Shown here: positions 7,578 to 16,887 of the stretch, piece by piece
How the letters are laid out: each line of letters opens with the position of its first letter
How positions within the stretch are numbered: the first letter of the stretch is position 1
Assembly (NCBI GenBank): GCA_902774025.1
Contig: CACYGY010000006.1
Location: 1 to 62,957, forward strand
DNA length: 62,957 nt
Direction: 5' to 3'
Origin: an uncultured Eubacteriales bacterium
Lineage (GTDB): Bacteria; Bacillota; Clostridia; Christensenellales; Aristaeellaceae
Made by a program: the position numbers and the translations under genes
The notes under the pieces: generated by a model
Told to the model about the DNA's origin: nothing
Seen by the model: the letters and a program-made list of their open reading frames with translations, nothing else
The model's database searches: none

Positions 7578-10349
7578 TTAACCACCATCCTTTCTCCACT
7601 GCAGTCCCATGGTTTTGCTGTACCAGATATCAATCCCTCCTATCCTTATCTCCAATTGACTGTTCAGGACAAGCATATGCGCATATCTGAACCAGGGGGA
7701 TGCCGCCCAGGCCGGAGGAACCGCCAGCATGTTCTGCACCCCTTCCCAGGTAACCTCCCTGGCCAGCATTCTCGTCAGTCCTGCCGACAGGCTGATTCTC
7801 TGAGACAGAATCTTTCTGCACTCCTCCGCGGCGGGCCGCACGTCCACGCTCCACGATTCTCCTTCACGCAGCCAGGGCACCCTGGACAGCACACCCTCCG
7901 ACACCCGTACCAGAAGGAGAACGTCCATTGTTACTTCACCGGCACGCACCTGAGCCCGGGCATGCTCCTCATCGGATGGAATCTGTCCATACAGAAGTTC
8001 GCTGTACCGCCGTTCCGGATTATGGACACGGAACCCCTCCGCATCACTTTCCAGCTTATGGATGCGCTGGAGATGCTCTTCTTTCGCCCGGGCGTAATCC
8101 GCCGGTTCCACGGGCAGAGGATGCTCCGGATCGTAGACATCGTTCACAAGGGATGAAATATCCCCGGGCAGCTTCACCGCGTCCGGCATCAGCGCACTGG
8201 TACGCATCAGAAGATAATCGCCGTAAACCTTCCGGCTGCCCTGGTCTGATGTTTCTCCCGAAAACAGCACATAGCACCGTGCTTTCCTCAGTGGCTCCGG
8301 CCGCTCCCTCCTGTGCCTGTGCAGGCGTCCGATTCTCTGCATCAAAAGGTCCACGGGACAGAGATCACTGATCATCAGATCCGCATCAAAATCCAGTGAC
8401 TGCTCAATCACCTGCGTGCCGATAACCACAACCCTGTCACGGTCTTCCGGACGTGACTGCTTTCCCATGCGGGAGAGAAGCTCCTTTTCGCACCGGAGAC
8501 GATCCGGTGTCACAAAACGCGAGTGCAGCAGGAGGATCTGCATATCCTGCAGTTTCTCCTGGAGCGTCTCGTAGAATGCCTGGGCTTTTCGAACGGTGTT
8601 CACCACCACGGCCGCACAGCCGCCCTCCTTCAGCTCGTTCTGCAGAATACCGGCTATCCTTTCAGCCTGCTCTTCCTCATTTTCCGTCTCTTGGCAGGAT
8701 ACCCGGATCATGGACACCTCATGTTCCGCTCCGTCATACGTCAGCGCTTTCTGGTATATCTTTCGTCCGTCCGTCCATGTCAGCGCGGGATACGCACGGC
8801 AGGCGTACCATTCCTCGTTTCTCAGATTCCTCCTTGCCCGGTCCGGAATCCCGAGATAGGCCGCCACATACTCAGCCCGGCTTGCCACAGGCAGGGTAGC
8901 GCTGAGCATGATCACGGGTACGCGGTACTGTCCCAGCCATCGCAGCATGGTTTTCAGATACTGATTCATGTAGGCGTCATATGCGTGACACTCATCAATA
9001 ATGACCGTTTTGCCGCTCAGACCAAGATGGCGGAGCATGATATGCTTCTGCCGGAGGGCTGCCATCAGCACCTGGTCAACGGTTCCGATCACAAAATCAG
9101 CAAGCAGTCCCTGTTTACTGCCTCTGAACCACTCATGGACGACCAGACGGTCCGTATCCGTTCCGTCTTCCTCTATGGAGGACGTTCTGCTTCCGGCCAT
9201 GAGCCCCTGATAGCTCTCATTCAGATCCGCCATGCCATGCGCCAGACGGATGCTGATCTGATTCGTCTTCGGCTGGCGGTCGCCCCACTGCACAATCCTG
9301 TCAAAAATCGCGTTCGCAGTAGCCTGTGTGGGAAGTCCGAAAAAGAGTCCTCCGACGCCTCTCTGGCCCAGCAGGTCAACCGTCAAGAGGGCCGCTTCTG
9401 TTTTACCGATTCCCATCGGCGCCTCCAGGATCATCAGCCCCAGGTGCCCGCTGTTTTCAACCGTGTCCATCATTGTCTGCTGGACCGCATTCGGAGCAAA
9501 CCCGAATCTGTCCTGAGACAGACTCCGGGAATCCGTGTCCCCAGGTTTCCACGCGGGCGGCAGACTCAGGGCTTTCCATCCCTTTTCCCACCGCTCCTCC
9601 ATGTGCACGGGACGCTTGTCCGTCATCGGAATCAGAGGGAAAAAATCACTGTTGCTGGCAATCCAGTCCGCCATGATGATCAGGCCTGTCAGCAGAACCG
9701 CTTTCGTCTGCGGCAATCCGGGCAGCTCCGTCAGGGAGGGGCAGTTCACCGTGTCCAGCATCCATTCCAGACATTCCTTCTGTACAGACCGCCAGGCATC
9801 CCGGTGCTCCCTGTTCCCCCAGAGTGTGACGGCCCGGATATCCTTCCAGAGACCGGTTTCCTGCAGTTCCTGCTGAATCTCTTTCCCGTCTCTCAGGGGT
9901 TCCCCGTGATGCGCACCGACAACCTCGGCAAAGGTCAGAGGACATCCTTCCATCATCAGCAGGACTTCCCCGGCCGCGGCATGGGGAAATTTCCTGGACC
10001 TCATTTCTTCAGTCTCTTCGCGGTCCGGGAGAACCAGATCCCATTTTGCCAGCGCATCCCGCAGCAGCGGACAGTGCTCGGTGATCCGCGCCTGAAACAG
10101 TGTCGTGGCTTTCCCGATATCATGGAGTACAGCCAGGGTGGCAATTACGTTCCGGAGAGCGTCCTCCTGAAAACCTTCCTCCAGTGTTCTCCGGGTATTT
10201 CCGGACATCCACTCTTCCAGCAGCTTTCCGGCCACAAACCACGTATCCAGACTGTGTACCCAGAGAGGCAGCCACATGTCCTTCTCCCTGTCCATTTTGG
10301 CAACCAGACACCCTGTTCTTTCCGGGATCTCTCTTTCCACCTTCTCCAT
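7578..10349 (-). CDS. cas3: CRISPR-associated helicase/nuclease Cas3 (HD + DExD/H)
   Basis: Cas3 is the DNA-shredding effector recruited by Cascade. The 923-residue protein has an N-terminal HD nuclease with H32, the HD pair at 76-77 (LHDIGKAT) and HH147-148 (GAHHGE). A superfamily-2 helicase follows: Walker A APMGIGKTE at 310-318, DECH at 452-455, SAT at 483-485, and a motif VI region IGRLHRHRRE. A C-terminal domain follows from about 760. It is the first gene of the cas operon, with a candidate promoter at 10527-10555. All key motifs are intact, so the interference machinery appears functional. Confidence 0.96.
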   Translation of the reverse strand: MEKVEREIPERTGCLVAKMDREKDMWLPLWVHSLDTWFVAGKLLEEWMSGNTRRTLEEGFQEDALRNVIATLAVLHDIGKATTLFQARITEHCPLLRDALAKWDLVLPDREETEEMRSRKFPHAAAGEVLLMMEGCPLTFAEVVGAHHGEPLRDGKEIQQELQETGLWKDIRAVTLWGNREHRDAWRSVQKECLEWMLDTVNCPSLTELPGLPQTKAVLLTGLIIMADWIASNSDFFPLIPMTDKRPVHMEERWEKGWKALSLPPAWKPGDTDSRSLSQDRFGFAPNAVQQTMMDTVENSGHLGLMILEAPMGIGKTEAALLTVDLLGQRGVGGLFFGLPTQATANAIFDRIVQWGDRQPKTNQISIRLAHGMADLNESYQGLMAGSRTSSIEEDGTDTDRLVVHEWFRGSKQGLLADFVIGTVDQVLMAALRQKHIMLRHLGLSGKTVIIDECHAYDAYMNQYLKTMLRWLGQYRVPVIMLSATLPVASRAEYVAAYLGIPDRARRNLRNEEWYACRAYPALTWTDGRKIYQKALTYDGAEHEVSMIRVSCQETENEEEQAERIAGILQNELKEGGCAAVVVNTVRKAQAFYETLQEKLQDMQILLLHSRFVTPDRLRCEKELLSRMGKQSRPEDRDRVVVIGTQVIEQSLDFDADLMISDLCPVDLLMQRIGRLHRHRRERPEPLRKARCYVLFSGETSDQGSRKVYGDYLLMRTSALMPDAVKLPGDISSLVNDVYDPEHPLPVEPADYARAKEEHLQRIHKLESDAEGFRVHNPERRYSELLYGQIPSDEEHARAQVRAGEVTMDVLLLVRVSEGVLSRVPWLREGESWSVDVRPAAEECRKILSQRISLSAGLTRMLAREVTWEGVQNMLAVPPAWAASPWFRYAHMLVLNSQLEIRIGGIDIWYSKTMGLQWRKDGG

Positions 10350-10526
10350 AACTCCTTTTTCATGTCCTGTTTTGCATTTCTCCGCGACAGACTGTATAAT
10401 CCATGGTGGCGTTATGTCTGTTCCCTGGAATTATGCGTATTCTGAATATATGTCGTCCCGGTGCACGGGCTTGTTGTGTTTGCTTGCGGTTTTCCATGCA
10501 GATGATCCCTGACCGGCTCCCTGACC

Positions 10527-10555
10527 ATTCTCGCACGAATTGTTATATTTGTCAA
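10527..10555 (-). promoter_or_regulatory. Candidate sigma-A-type promoter of the cas operon
   Basis: On the minus strand TTGACA (10555-10550) is followed after exactly 17 bp by GAGAAT (10532-10527). This is a perfect -35 with a 4/6 -10, pointing at cas3. Transcription would start near 10520 and leave a leader of about 170 nt before the cas3 ATG. Inferred from consensus only. Confidence 0.6.
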
Positions 10556-10576
10556 AATGCATACCGGCAATTGAAA

Positions 10577-10610
10577 AACAGCGTCCTCACTGGGTTTTGA
10601 GGACGCTGTT
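10577..10610 (-). terminator. Intrinsic terminator after the vWA/MoxR operon
   Basis: A perfect 13-bp stem (10577-10589 with 10598-10610) closes an 8-nt loop. On the minus strand it is followed by TTTCAAT, with the stem itself ending in TT, so it fits a terminator for the operon ending at 10810. On the plus strand AAAATTTTTT follows, so it may work in both directions. Its right arm overlaps the first 18-bp palindrome. Confidence 0.7.
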
Positions 10611-10688
10611 AAAATTTTTTAACAATCTGCCGACCAGATGGTAGAAATCTTTCCCATACTTTCCATTCGCTGTTAAAATATTTTAACA
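10607..10688. promoter_or_regulatory. Two 18-bp palindromic candidate operators upstream of cas3
   Basis: TGTTAAAATTTTTTAACA lies at 10607-10624 and TGTTAAAATATTTTAACA at 10671-10688. Both have half-sites TGTTAA/TTAACA separated by 6 bp, and their starts are 64 bp apart. They sit 50-135 bp upstream of the candidate cas promoter. The half-sites resemble those of Rex-type operators of Gram-positive bacteria, but the usual Rex spacer is 4 bp. The regulator is therefore unknown. The remainder of the gap 10350-10809 shows no convincing gene. Confidence 0.5.
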
Positions 10689-10809
10689 GCCTTGCCCTTT
10701 TTTCATAAAATTTCCTGTAATTTCCACTCACGGTCAGCCGATTTCATCCTAGGCCGCTTTTCATCATGCATGGAACAGGGTTTTTTCCGCCTCTCTCTGC
10801 GGTTCCTGC

Positions 10810-13410
10810 CTACAGTTTTTCCCGCTTCTTCTTCAGGTCTGCGAGGACCTGCGTCGTATCACTCCGGTCCGGCCGTGATGCGTCCTCTCTGGTTTTCTTC
10901 TGCCGCTTTTTTTCTGCGGAAGGCCTTTCTGCCGCCTTTTTCGGCTGATTCCCGCCTGTCCTAAGACGTCTCTGAGCAATGTCACCCATCAGCAGCGCCA
11001 TGGCCCCGATTAACAGGGGAACCGACAAAGGTCTTGTGGCACTTGCCCTCGTCTCCGGCATTTTCAGGAGTTCTCCGGGACGGTCCACCACTGATAAGCC
11101 GGCGCTCAGGTCCGCTGTCCTGATCCCCCCGCTGTCCCGCAGATCATACTCGCGGCTGTAATCAATCACCACCCCGGACTCTGCCGAAGCCATTATGTCT
11201 CCATCCGTATCCATGAGCCTTGCGGATACCGTATAGGTCCCCGGCTGGCTGAAGGGCATCTCCCCCACATACTGCCGTGCGCCCGTACGGGTCAGCTGCA
11301 CTGTCACCGCTTCCCCGGACACGGGGCGGATCTCCGCCGCTGCTTCTCCCTCCATGGGCTCAGACAGCGTCCAGGAGATCTTTCCTTCCTCCAGGGTCAC
11401 CGTACCGGCCTGCCGGTCATCCCCTGCGGCAAACCCGATCATCCCGCCGAAAAATCCCGGGGCATCGTCCCACCGCAAAAAGCTTCCCGTCCAGCCGCCG
11501 CTGACATCACTGGTAAAGGCCACGCATCTGCCGGCCCCTGCCTGCCACCACGCCAGGATCGGGTCGCCCCGGTCAGAGACCAGGGATACCGTCGCCACCT
11601 CTTTTTCCGTGGTGGCCAGATATCCATCCAGTACCGGAAACCCGACAAAGTCCGTCATCGTACTGTCCGTTATGGCCGGGGTAAAGGTCCTGCTCTGCAC
11701 ATACTGTTTCGCGATCAGCATGGTTTCCTTCGTAAAGATGCGCGGCACATTGTCGAACTGTCCGGCCACATAGGCACGCCCGGCTCCCAGCCGGGCCATT
11801 TTAGACAGCGTGGATGTATCCGCTCCGTCCCCAACGGCCACGGTGGTCAGCGTGATCCCCGCCTGCTGCATGTCCCGGATGATCATGTCATACCCGCTGT
11901 CCGCGGCTTCCCCATCCGTGAGAAAAATGACATGCCTGTACCTCGCTTCGGCATGCTTCAGCGCATCATAAGCCATGGCCAAGGGCGTGTAAAATGCCGT
12001 GCCTCCCTCCGGCCGGATACTCCCGATCAGGTCCCGGATCTCATCCCTGTCCTCCACACGGGTCATGGGCACCACCCAGGATCCCATGTCATCAAAGGAA
12101 ATGACACCCACCAGGTCCTTCTCCGTGAGCACACTCACGGCCTCGCTGGCCGCCTCCTTGGCCACGTCCAGCCTTGTCACGCCCCAGCTGCTGTCCGCCA
12201 TGGATCCCGACTTGTCAATCACCAGCAGGAGCGCCGTGGTGGGCAGCTCCGCCCGGTTCCGCACATCACAGGTCACCGGCATCAGGTTTTCAAGCACGGA
12301 ACCCCTGTACCCGCCCAGCGCGTAACTGCTGTCCCCGCCAAAGACCACCAGTCCCTGGCCCAGCGTCCGCACGGCTGTATCCATGGCCCGCACCTGCGCA
12401 TCGTCCAGCTGGTCCATATCCACGTTCACCAGACAGACCGTCTGCCACTGCATCCACTGCGTGGGGTCCTCCGGCATCACCGAGGGCGACAGTACATCCA
12501 CCTGCGCGGATACGCTCTCCAGCATCTTCCGCAACTCCGCACCTTCCCCCGCTCTGCTCTCCACCACCGCCACGTGGAGACTCCCCAGCACCCGCGTCAC
12601 GGCGCCTTTCCGGTCATTGACGGATATCTCATCCCCGTTTGCCACCACCCGGGCCTCCCAGGCGGTCAGCCCCGCCTGCTCCGCCACCGCGCTCATCTGC
12701 AGGCGGTTCTCTCCCCTGTACAGACGGACCTGCTGCATGCCCGCGAGACTTCCGTTCCGGTACAGGTACAGCGTGCCCTCCGTATCCCGCCGTGCGTCCA
12801 CCTGCACCTGCACCCGGACGCTCTGTCCCGTATAGGCCACCTCCGGCACCGTCACGGCACTGACCTGCACGTCCCCCGTCCCCCTGTCCTCCAGGAGGTA
12901 CAGGTTCACCGGCACATCCATATTGTCCGCCAGGCGGGCCCGTCCGTCCGTGATCACCCCGATGCCCCCCATGGCGTCCCCCGGGATCAGGGCCCGGGCC
13001 AGACGCATGGCAGCAGCCAGATCCGATCCGGACCCGTCCACCCGGGAGGTAATTTCACCCAGCCGCTGCCTTTCCGCCGGGCTCTTTTCCACCAGCGCAT
13101 TGGCGCCGAAGACAATGATGCCCGTCTCTCCCTCCGCGTTTTCCAGGGCTTCCCCGGCGGCGAGGGCCACCGCCTCCCGGTCCACCGAATCCGACTGGTC
13201 CAGGATCAGATACTGCAGATGCCGCCTGGAGGCCTCCTGCATGCTCAGTCCGCACAGGGCAAGGGTCAGCAGGGCCGCGATGCACATGTGCAGCGCGCGG
13301 GACAGCCTCCCTTTGTTTGACATGACCATGCGCCGGGTGGACAGAATCCAGATCAGCGGCAGGCTCAGCAGCGCCAGCAGAAACCAGGGCCGTTCCAGAC
13401 TAAACCACAC
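10810..13410 (-). CDS. Membrane protein with two von Willebrand A domains and a GATase1-like domain
   Basis: This 866-residue protein resembles YegL/BatA-type vWA proteins with a glutamine-amidotransferase-like fold. Two N-terminal membrane helices (about 7-24 and 40-57) precede a first vWA-like domain with a MIDAS-type motif DQSDS at 71-75. A beta-sandwich region and a GATase-like segment (GGDSSYALGGY, about 358) follow. A second vWA domain has a clear MIDAS, DKSGSM at 399-404, with TGGTAF-type and LTDGE motifs after it. A further helix near 795 precedes a very basic tail (Lys/Arg-rich, about 815-866). The start is GTG at 13410, overlapping the previous gene by 11 bp. It is the last gene of the MoxR operon. 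Function unknown; protein-complex assembly or chaperone-like activity is inferred from MoxR-vWA pairs elsewhere. Confidence 0.82.
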   Translation of the reverse strand: MWFSLERPWFLLALLSLPLIWILSTRRMVMSNKGRLSRALHMCIAALLTLALCGLSMQEASRRHLQYLILDQSDSVDREAVALAAGEALENAEGETGIIVFGANALVEKSPAERQRLGEITSRVDGSGSDLAAAMRLARALIPGDAMGGIGVITDGRARLADNMDVPVNLYLLEDRGTGDVQVSAVTVPEVAYTGQSVRVQVQVDARRDTEGTLYLYRNGSLAGMQQVRLYRGENRLQMSAVAEQAGLTAWEARVVANGDEISVNDRKGAVTRVLGSLHVAVVESRAGEGAELRKMLESVSAQVDVLSPSVMPEDPTQWMQWQTVCLVNVDMDQLDDAQVRAMDTAVRTLGQGLVVFGGDSSYALGGYRGSVLENLMPVTCDVRNRAELPTTALLLVIDKSGSMADSSWGVTRLDVAKEAASEAVSVLTEKDLVGVISFDDMGSWVVPMTRVEDRDEIRDLIGSIRPEGGTAFYTPLAMAYDALKHAEARYRHVIFLTDGEAADSGYDMIIRDMQQAGITLTTVAVGDGADTSTLSKMARLGAGRAYVAGQFDNVPRIFTKETMLIAKQYVQSRTFTPAITDSTMTDFVGFPVLDGYLATTEKEVATVSLVSDRGDPILAWWQAGAGRCVAFTSDVSGGWTGSFLRWDDAPGFFGGMIGFAAGDDRQAGTVTLEEGKISWTLSEPMEGEAAAEIRPVSGEAVTVQLTRTGARQYVGEMPFSQPGTYTVSARLMDTDGDIMASAESGVVIDYSREYDLRDSGGIRTADLSAGLSVVDRPGELLKMPETRASATRPLSVPLLIGAMALLMGDIAQRRLRTGGNQPKKAAERPSAEKKRQKKTREDASRPDRSDTTQVLADLKKKREKL

Positions 13411-15070
13411 GACATGCCACCCCCCATTCCGTCACAATCAGCACCAGCAGCAGGATCAGGACCCAGGGCAGCAGATCGCGCCCCTGTCCCTGTCCGCTCT
13501 GTCCCTGATTCCCGTCCTGACTCTCCCGCACTTCCCAGGTCAGACTCTCCGCCTCCGGAACCCGCAGCGCGAAAGCGATCCCCGCTTCCTCACCGCCCCG
13601 GAGATAGCGCAGCTCATAGAGCCCGCTCCTTTCGCCGGTCCACACAGGCGCCGCAAGACTCCGTGCTTCTCCCTCCGGCCCATGCAGCACCAGATTCTCC
13701 GCGGCGGCCGGCAGGGAAAACCGCACCTCACTTCCCACCTGTCCGTCACTGTCCACCCCCGCCTCCGGCAGAAGCTCTTCCAGGATGCGGGCCATGACCA
13801 CGGGGAAGGGCGCCCGCACGGGAAGATTGCTGTCCTTCAGGTCAAAGCCCAGGGCATAGCCCGTCCCGGTCCTCAGCATCAGCGCATCCTCTCCGATGGT
13901 CCAGATCCTTTCCCCCTCTCCCAGAAGGGGCACATAGGCCTTCAGGGACAGATCCGACAGGTTCAGCCCCTCAAAGAGACGGTCACCGGAGGATGGCATG
14001 GCCTTTCCGTATACCGTTTCCTCCCCGCAGGGCATGTCCACAATCTCCCGGGAGATCACCAGCGGCCTGGGCCCCTGAATGTACAGGTCCGCTTCCACCG
14101 CCTCCCCGGTCCTCAGAACCTTCAGGTCCCCCCGCTGCTGCAGGACGGACCGCAGGAACAGGGAGTCAAAGTTCATGGCCGCCGTGTACGCCTGATGCCG
14201 CTTCACGGCATAAAACACATTGTCCCTTTCCAGAGCGTCCCCTTCCCGGATTTCCGCCCGGTAAATATCCGCGCTCTCCGCCCGGAGCACCACGCCCCGG
14301 GTTCCGTTTTCATCCAGTTCCACCTTCCGGGCATCCATCAGCCGGTCATCCCCGTAGAGCCTGACCGTCACGCTGCAGGCCTTTCCGCTGTTTCCGACGC
14401 TCACGTAGGCCATGCCTTCCTCCAGTGTCAGGGACCGGATATACCGGTTCTCCAGAGGCCCGCCGGGCACCCGCACTTCCACGCCTTCCCCGGCCATGGC
14501 CCGGTCGGTGTACAGACAGATCCGGCTCCCCTTCACCTCCTCCGCGAGACTCTCCGCCAGGGACAGGGCGGATTCCACATTCCCCGTGCCGTCCCAGGCC
14601 CTGAGACCCGCCAGGACCTGCCGCGCCTTTGCCCTGTCCGTGGATCGGCTCAGGAGACATCTGACTTCCCTTCCCGCCGTCAGCAGGGTGATCTCCTCAT
14701 CCCCGCCCATACCCTGAATGACCGAGTCCGCGTCCTCCCGGGCCAGGTCCAGACGGCTCTTCCCGCCGTCCATGGCCTGCATGGACGCGGACAGATCAAA
14801 GACAAAGATCCTGTGCCCGTTCCCGGAGGGCACATAGGGATGCATGAGACACAGCACCAGGCAGGCCGCGCACAGGAGCTGCAGCGGCAGCAGGATATGC
14901 TTCCTCAGCTTCTGCAGAGGTCTGCGGGCCTGGGAATCCTCTAGGCTCTTTCTCCACAGTAGGGTGGAGGATACCTTTCTGTCCTCGTGCCGGACCTTGA
15001 GCAGATACAGGATCACAATCAGAGGCAGGGCCAGAAAGGCCCACGCGAACCCCGGCGCCTGAAAAGCCAT
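13400..15070 (-). CDS. BatA-like vWA-domain membrane protein
   Basis: The 556-residue protein begins with the BatA N-terminal module: a membrane helix in PGFAWAFLALPLIVILYLLK, the segment STLLWRKSLED, and a second helix near 60-75. A vWA domain follows with FVFDLSASMQ (MIDAS DxSxS near 91-95). A C-terminal helix (LLPWVLILLLVLIVTEW) anchors the end. BatA-like proteins are usually partners of MoxR ATPases and DUF58 proteins, as here. It starts 12 bp after the DUF58 gene ends and overlaps the next vWA gene. Confidence 0.83.
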   Translation of the reverse strand: MAFQAPGFAWAFLALPLIVILYLLKVRHEDRKVSSTLLWRKSLEDSQARRPLQKLRKHILLPLQLLCAACLVLCLMHPYVPSGNGHRIFVFDLSASMQAMDGGKSRLDLAREDADSVIQGMGGDEEITLLTAGREVRCLLSRSTDRAKARQVLAGLRAWDGTGNVESALSLAESLAEEVKGSRICLYTDRAMAGEGVEVRVPGGPLENRYIRSLTLEEGMAYVSVGNSGKACSVTVRLYGDDRLMDARKVELDENGTRGVVLRAESADIYRAEIREGDALERDNVFYAVKRHQAYTAAMNFDSLFLRSVLQQRGDLKVLRTGEAVEADLYIQGPRPLVISREIVDMPCGEETVYGKAMPSSGDRLFEGLNLSDLSLKAYVPLLGEGERIWTIGEDALMLRTGTGYALGFDLKDSNLPVRAPFPVVMARILEELLPEAGVDSDGQVGSEVRFSLPAAAENLVLHGPEGEARSLAAPVWTGERSGLYELRYLRGGEEAGIAFALRVPEAESLTWEVRESQDGNQGQSGQGQGRDLLPWVLILLLVLIVTEWGVACRVV

Positions 15071-15082
15071 ATCCTGTCCCCC

Positions 15083-15928
15083 TTACAGCAGCTGCGCGGC
15101 CCTCAGGCCCGACAGCATTTTTTCATGGAAATCCCCGCCGTCCAGCAGCACCCGGGGAATTTCCCGCAGCCGGCAGCTCTCCGCCGTGTCCGCGAGGAAC
15201 CCCTCCAGCGTCCGCAGATACGCCTCCAGCGCCTGACGGTCCACCGTCACCGCCATCTTTTCCCCGCTCTCCGAGTCCACCAGGTTCAGATGCCCCTCCA
15301 GCTCCGGGTGCACTTCCGCATCCGCCAGGATCTGGATCAGCACCGTCTCCTGGCGCATGAACTGCAGCCACTTGAGACTCCTGTCCATGGACACGGGCTG
15401 CAGACAGTCGGAGATGAGCAGTGACATGCCCCGGGGCAGCTCCCTGAGGGCCAGAACCCCCGCCTCCACCCCGTCCTTCCCGTCGCATGCGCAGCTTTCC
15501 AGATATGCGCAGACCTGCTCAAAGGACCGCCGGGTGTGGTACAGAGGCCCCGGCCGGGTTTCCTTCCCCCGCAGGCACACAATGCGGACCCGGTCCCCCG
15601 CCAGCAGGGCCAGGTAGGCCAGGGCCTCCGCCGTTTCCAGGGCATTCTGCCACTTGTCCTCCATGGAGCGGCTGCAGTCCAGGAGGATATGGCAGATATT
15701 CTCCTGCTCCTCCATGAACTGCTTCAGGTACAGCCGGTCCAGACGGGCATAGGCGTTCCAGTCAATGCGCCGTATGTCATCCCCCGGGGCATAGTCCCGG
15801 TAATCGGAAAACTCCGCGGAAACGCCCCGGACCCGGGAGGCGCGGGTGCCGCCCCCGCCCCCCTGGGCCTTGCCGTGAATGTGCAGCCTCAGCTGTTCCA
15901 GCCGGTCCAGCATGTCCTGACTCAGCAT
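15083..15928 (-). CDS. DUF58 domain protein (MoxR-associated)
   Basis: The 281-residue protein carries the DUF58 signature GDDIRRIDWNAYARLDRLYLK (about 48-68) and a vWA-like fold with LDCSRSMEDKW (about 86). DUF58 proteins are normally encoded next to MoxR ATPases and vWA proteins; their biochemical role is not established. GGAGG lies 4 bp before the ATG. The start overlaps the MoxR stop by 7 bp. Confidence 0.88.
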   Translation of the reverse strand: MLSQDMLDRLEQLRLHIHGKAQGGGGGTRASRVRGVSAEFSDYRDYAPGDDIRRIDWNAYARLDRLYLKQFMEEQENICHILLDCSRSMEDKWQNALETAEALAYLALLAGDRVRIVCLRGKETRPGPLYHTRRSFEQVCAYLESCACDGKDGVEAGVLALRELPRGMSLLISDCLQPVSMDRSLKWLQFMRQETVLIQILADAEVHPELEGHLNLVDSESGEKMAVTVDRQALEAYLRTLEGFLADTAESCRLREIPRVLLDGGDFHEKMLSGLRAAQLL

Positions 15929-16887
15929 AAGTCCTCCAGCAGTTCCTGAATCACATCGTCCGTGTTCTTCCCCGCGGTGATCCCGTCAAAGCTCATGGCC
16001 AGGCGGTGCCGCAGGCAGGGCGGGGCCACCTTCCGGATGTCCTCAAAGGACACATTGAACCTGCCCTCATGCAGCGCCCTGACCCGGGCGGTGGCCAGGA
16101 TCGCCTGGGCCGCCCTGGGGCTGGCCCCGTATCTCAGGTATTTCCTGGCGCACTCCGGCGCGTCCGGCAGTTCCGGATGGGTCCGCAGCACCAGCCTGAG
16201 GGCGGACTCCTCCACGGCCGAGGCCACGGGGACTTCCCGGGCAATCCGCCGCATCCGGAGAATATCCTCTCCGCCGGCCACCTTTTCCCCGCCCTCCCCG
16301 GCGTGGAGATGCACAATGTCCTTCAGCTCGCTCAGGCTGGGAAAGGGCACCAGGATCTTCATGAGGAAACGGTCCAGCTGGGCCTCCGGCAGGGGATAGG
16401 TTCCCTCCTGCTCCAGAGGGTTCTGGGTGGCCAGGACAAAATAGGGCTCCTCCATGGCATAGGTTTCCCCGCCCACCGTCACCGCGTGCTCCTGCATGGC
16501 CTCCAGCAGGGCCGACTGGGTCTTGGGCGTGGCCCGGTTGATTTCGTCCGCCAGCACAAGGGAGGCAAAGAGCGGTCCGCGGCGGAAGACAAAGGCGGTC
16601 CCCTCCCCGTTTCTCTCCAGGACATGGGTGCCGGTAATGTCCGTGGGCATCAGGTCCGGGGTGAACTGCACCCTGGAAAAGGGCAGGTCCAGCACATGGG
16701 ACAGCGTCCGCACCAGATGGGTCTTCCCCAGTCCCGGCACGCCCTCCAGCAGCACATTGCCCCCGGCGATGAGACAGAGGAGGAGATTCTCAACCACCTG
16801 CTCCTGCCCGATCATCTCCCGGGCAATGGCCGACCGGATCCTTTCATACAGCCCGGCAAATCCTTCAATCGATTCACGACTCTCCAT
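15922..16887 (-). CDS. MoxR family AAA+ ATPase
   Basis: This AAA+ ATPase of the MoxR/RavA type is thought to remodel or activate partner proteins. It has Walker A EGVPGLGKTH (about 53-62) and Walker B LVLADEINRA, then sensor 1 VLATQNP and the family segment EQEGTYPLPEAQLDRF. I chose the ATG at 16887 (MESRES, 321 aa) because GGGAG lies 8 bp upstream. A GTG three codons earlier abuts its ribosome site. It overlaps the preceding gene by 14 bp and the DUF58 gene by 7 bp, giving a MoxR-DUF58-vWA-vWA order that is common across bacteria. Confidence 0.92.
   Translation of the reverse strand: MESRESIEGFAGLYERIRSAIAREMIGQEQVVENLLLCLIAGGNVLLEGVPGLGKTHLVRTLSHVLDLPFSRVQFTPDLMPTDITGTHVLERNGEGTAFVFRRGPLFASLVLADEINRATPKTQSALLEAMQEHAVTVGGETYAMEEPYFVLATQNPLEQEGTYPLPEAQLDRFLMKILVPFPSLSELKDIVHLHAGEGGEKVAGGEDILRMRRIAREVPVASAVEESALRLVLRTHPELPDAPECARKYLRYGASPRAAQAILATARVRALHEGRFNVSFEDIRKVAPPCLRHRLAMSFDGITAGKNTDDVIQELLEDLC

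Noticed and set aside
8523..10445. A 640-codon open frame antisense to cas3
   Set aside because: It mirrors an intact Cas3 with all helicase motifs; the antisense product has no recognisable domain and no ribosome site.
10607..10688. The palindromes considered as Rex operators
   Set aside because: The half-sites fit, but the spacer is 6 bp rather than the usual 4, so I leave the regulator unnamed.
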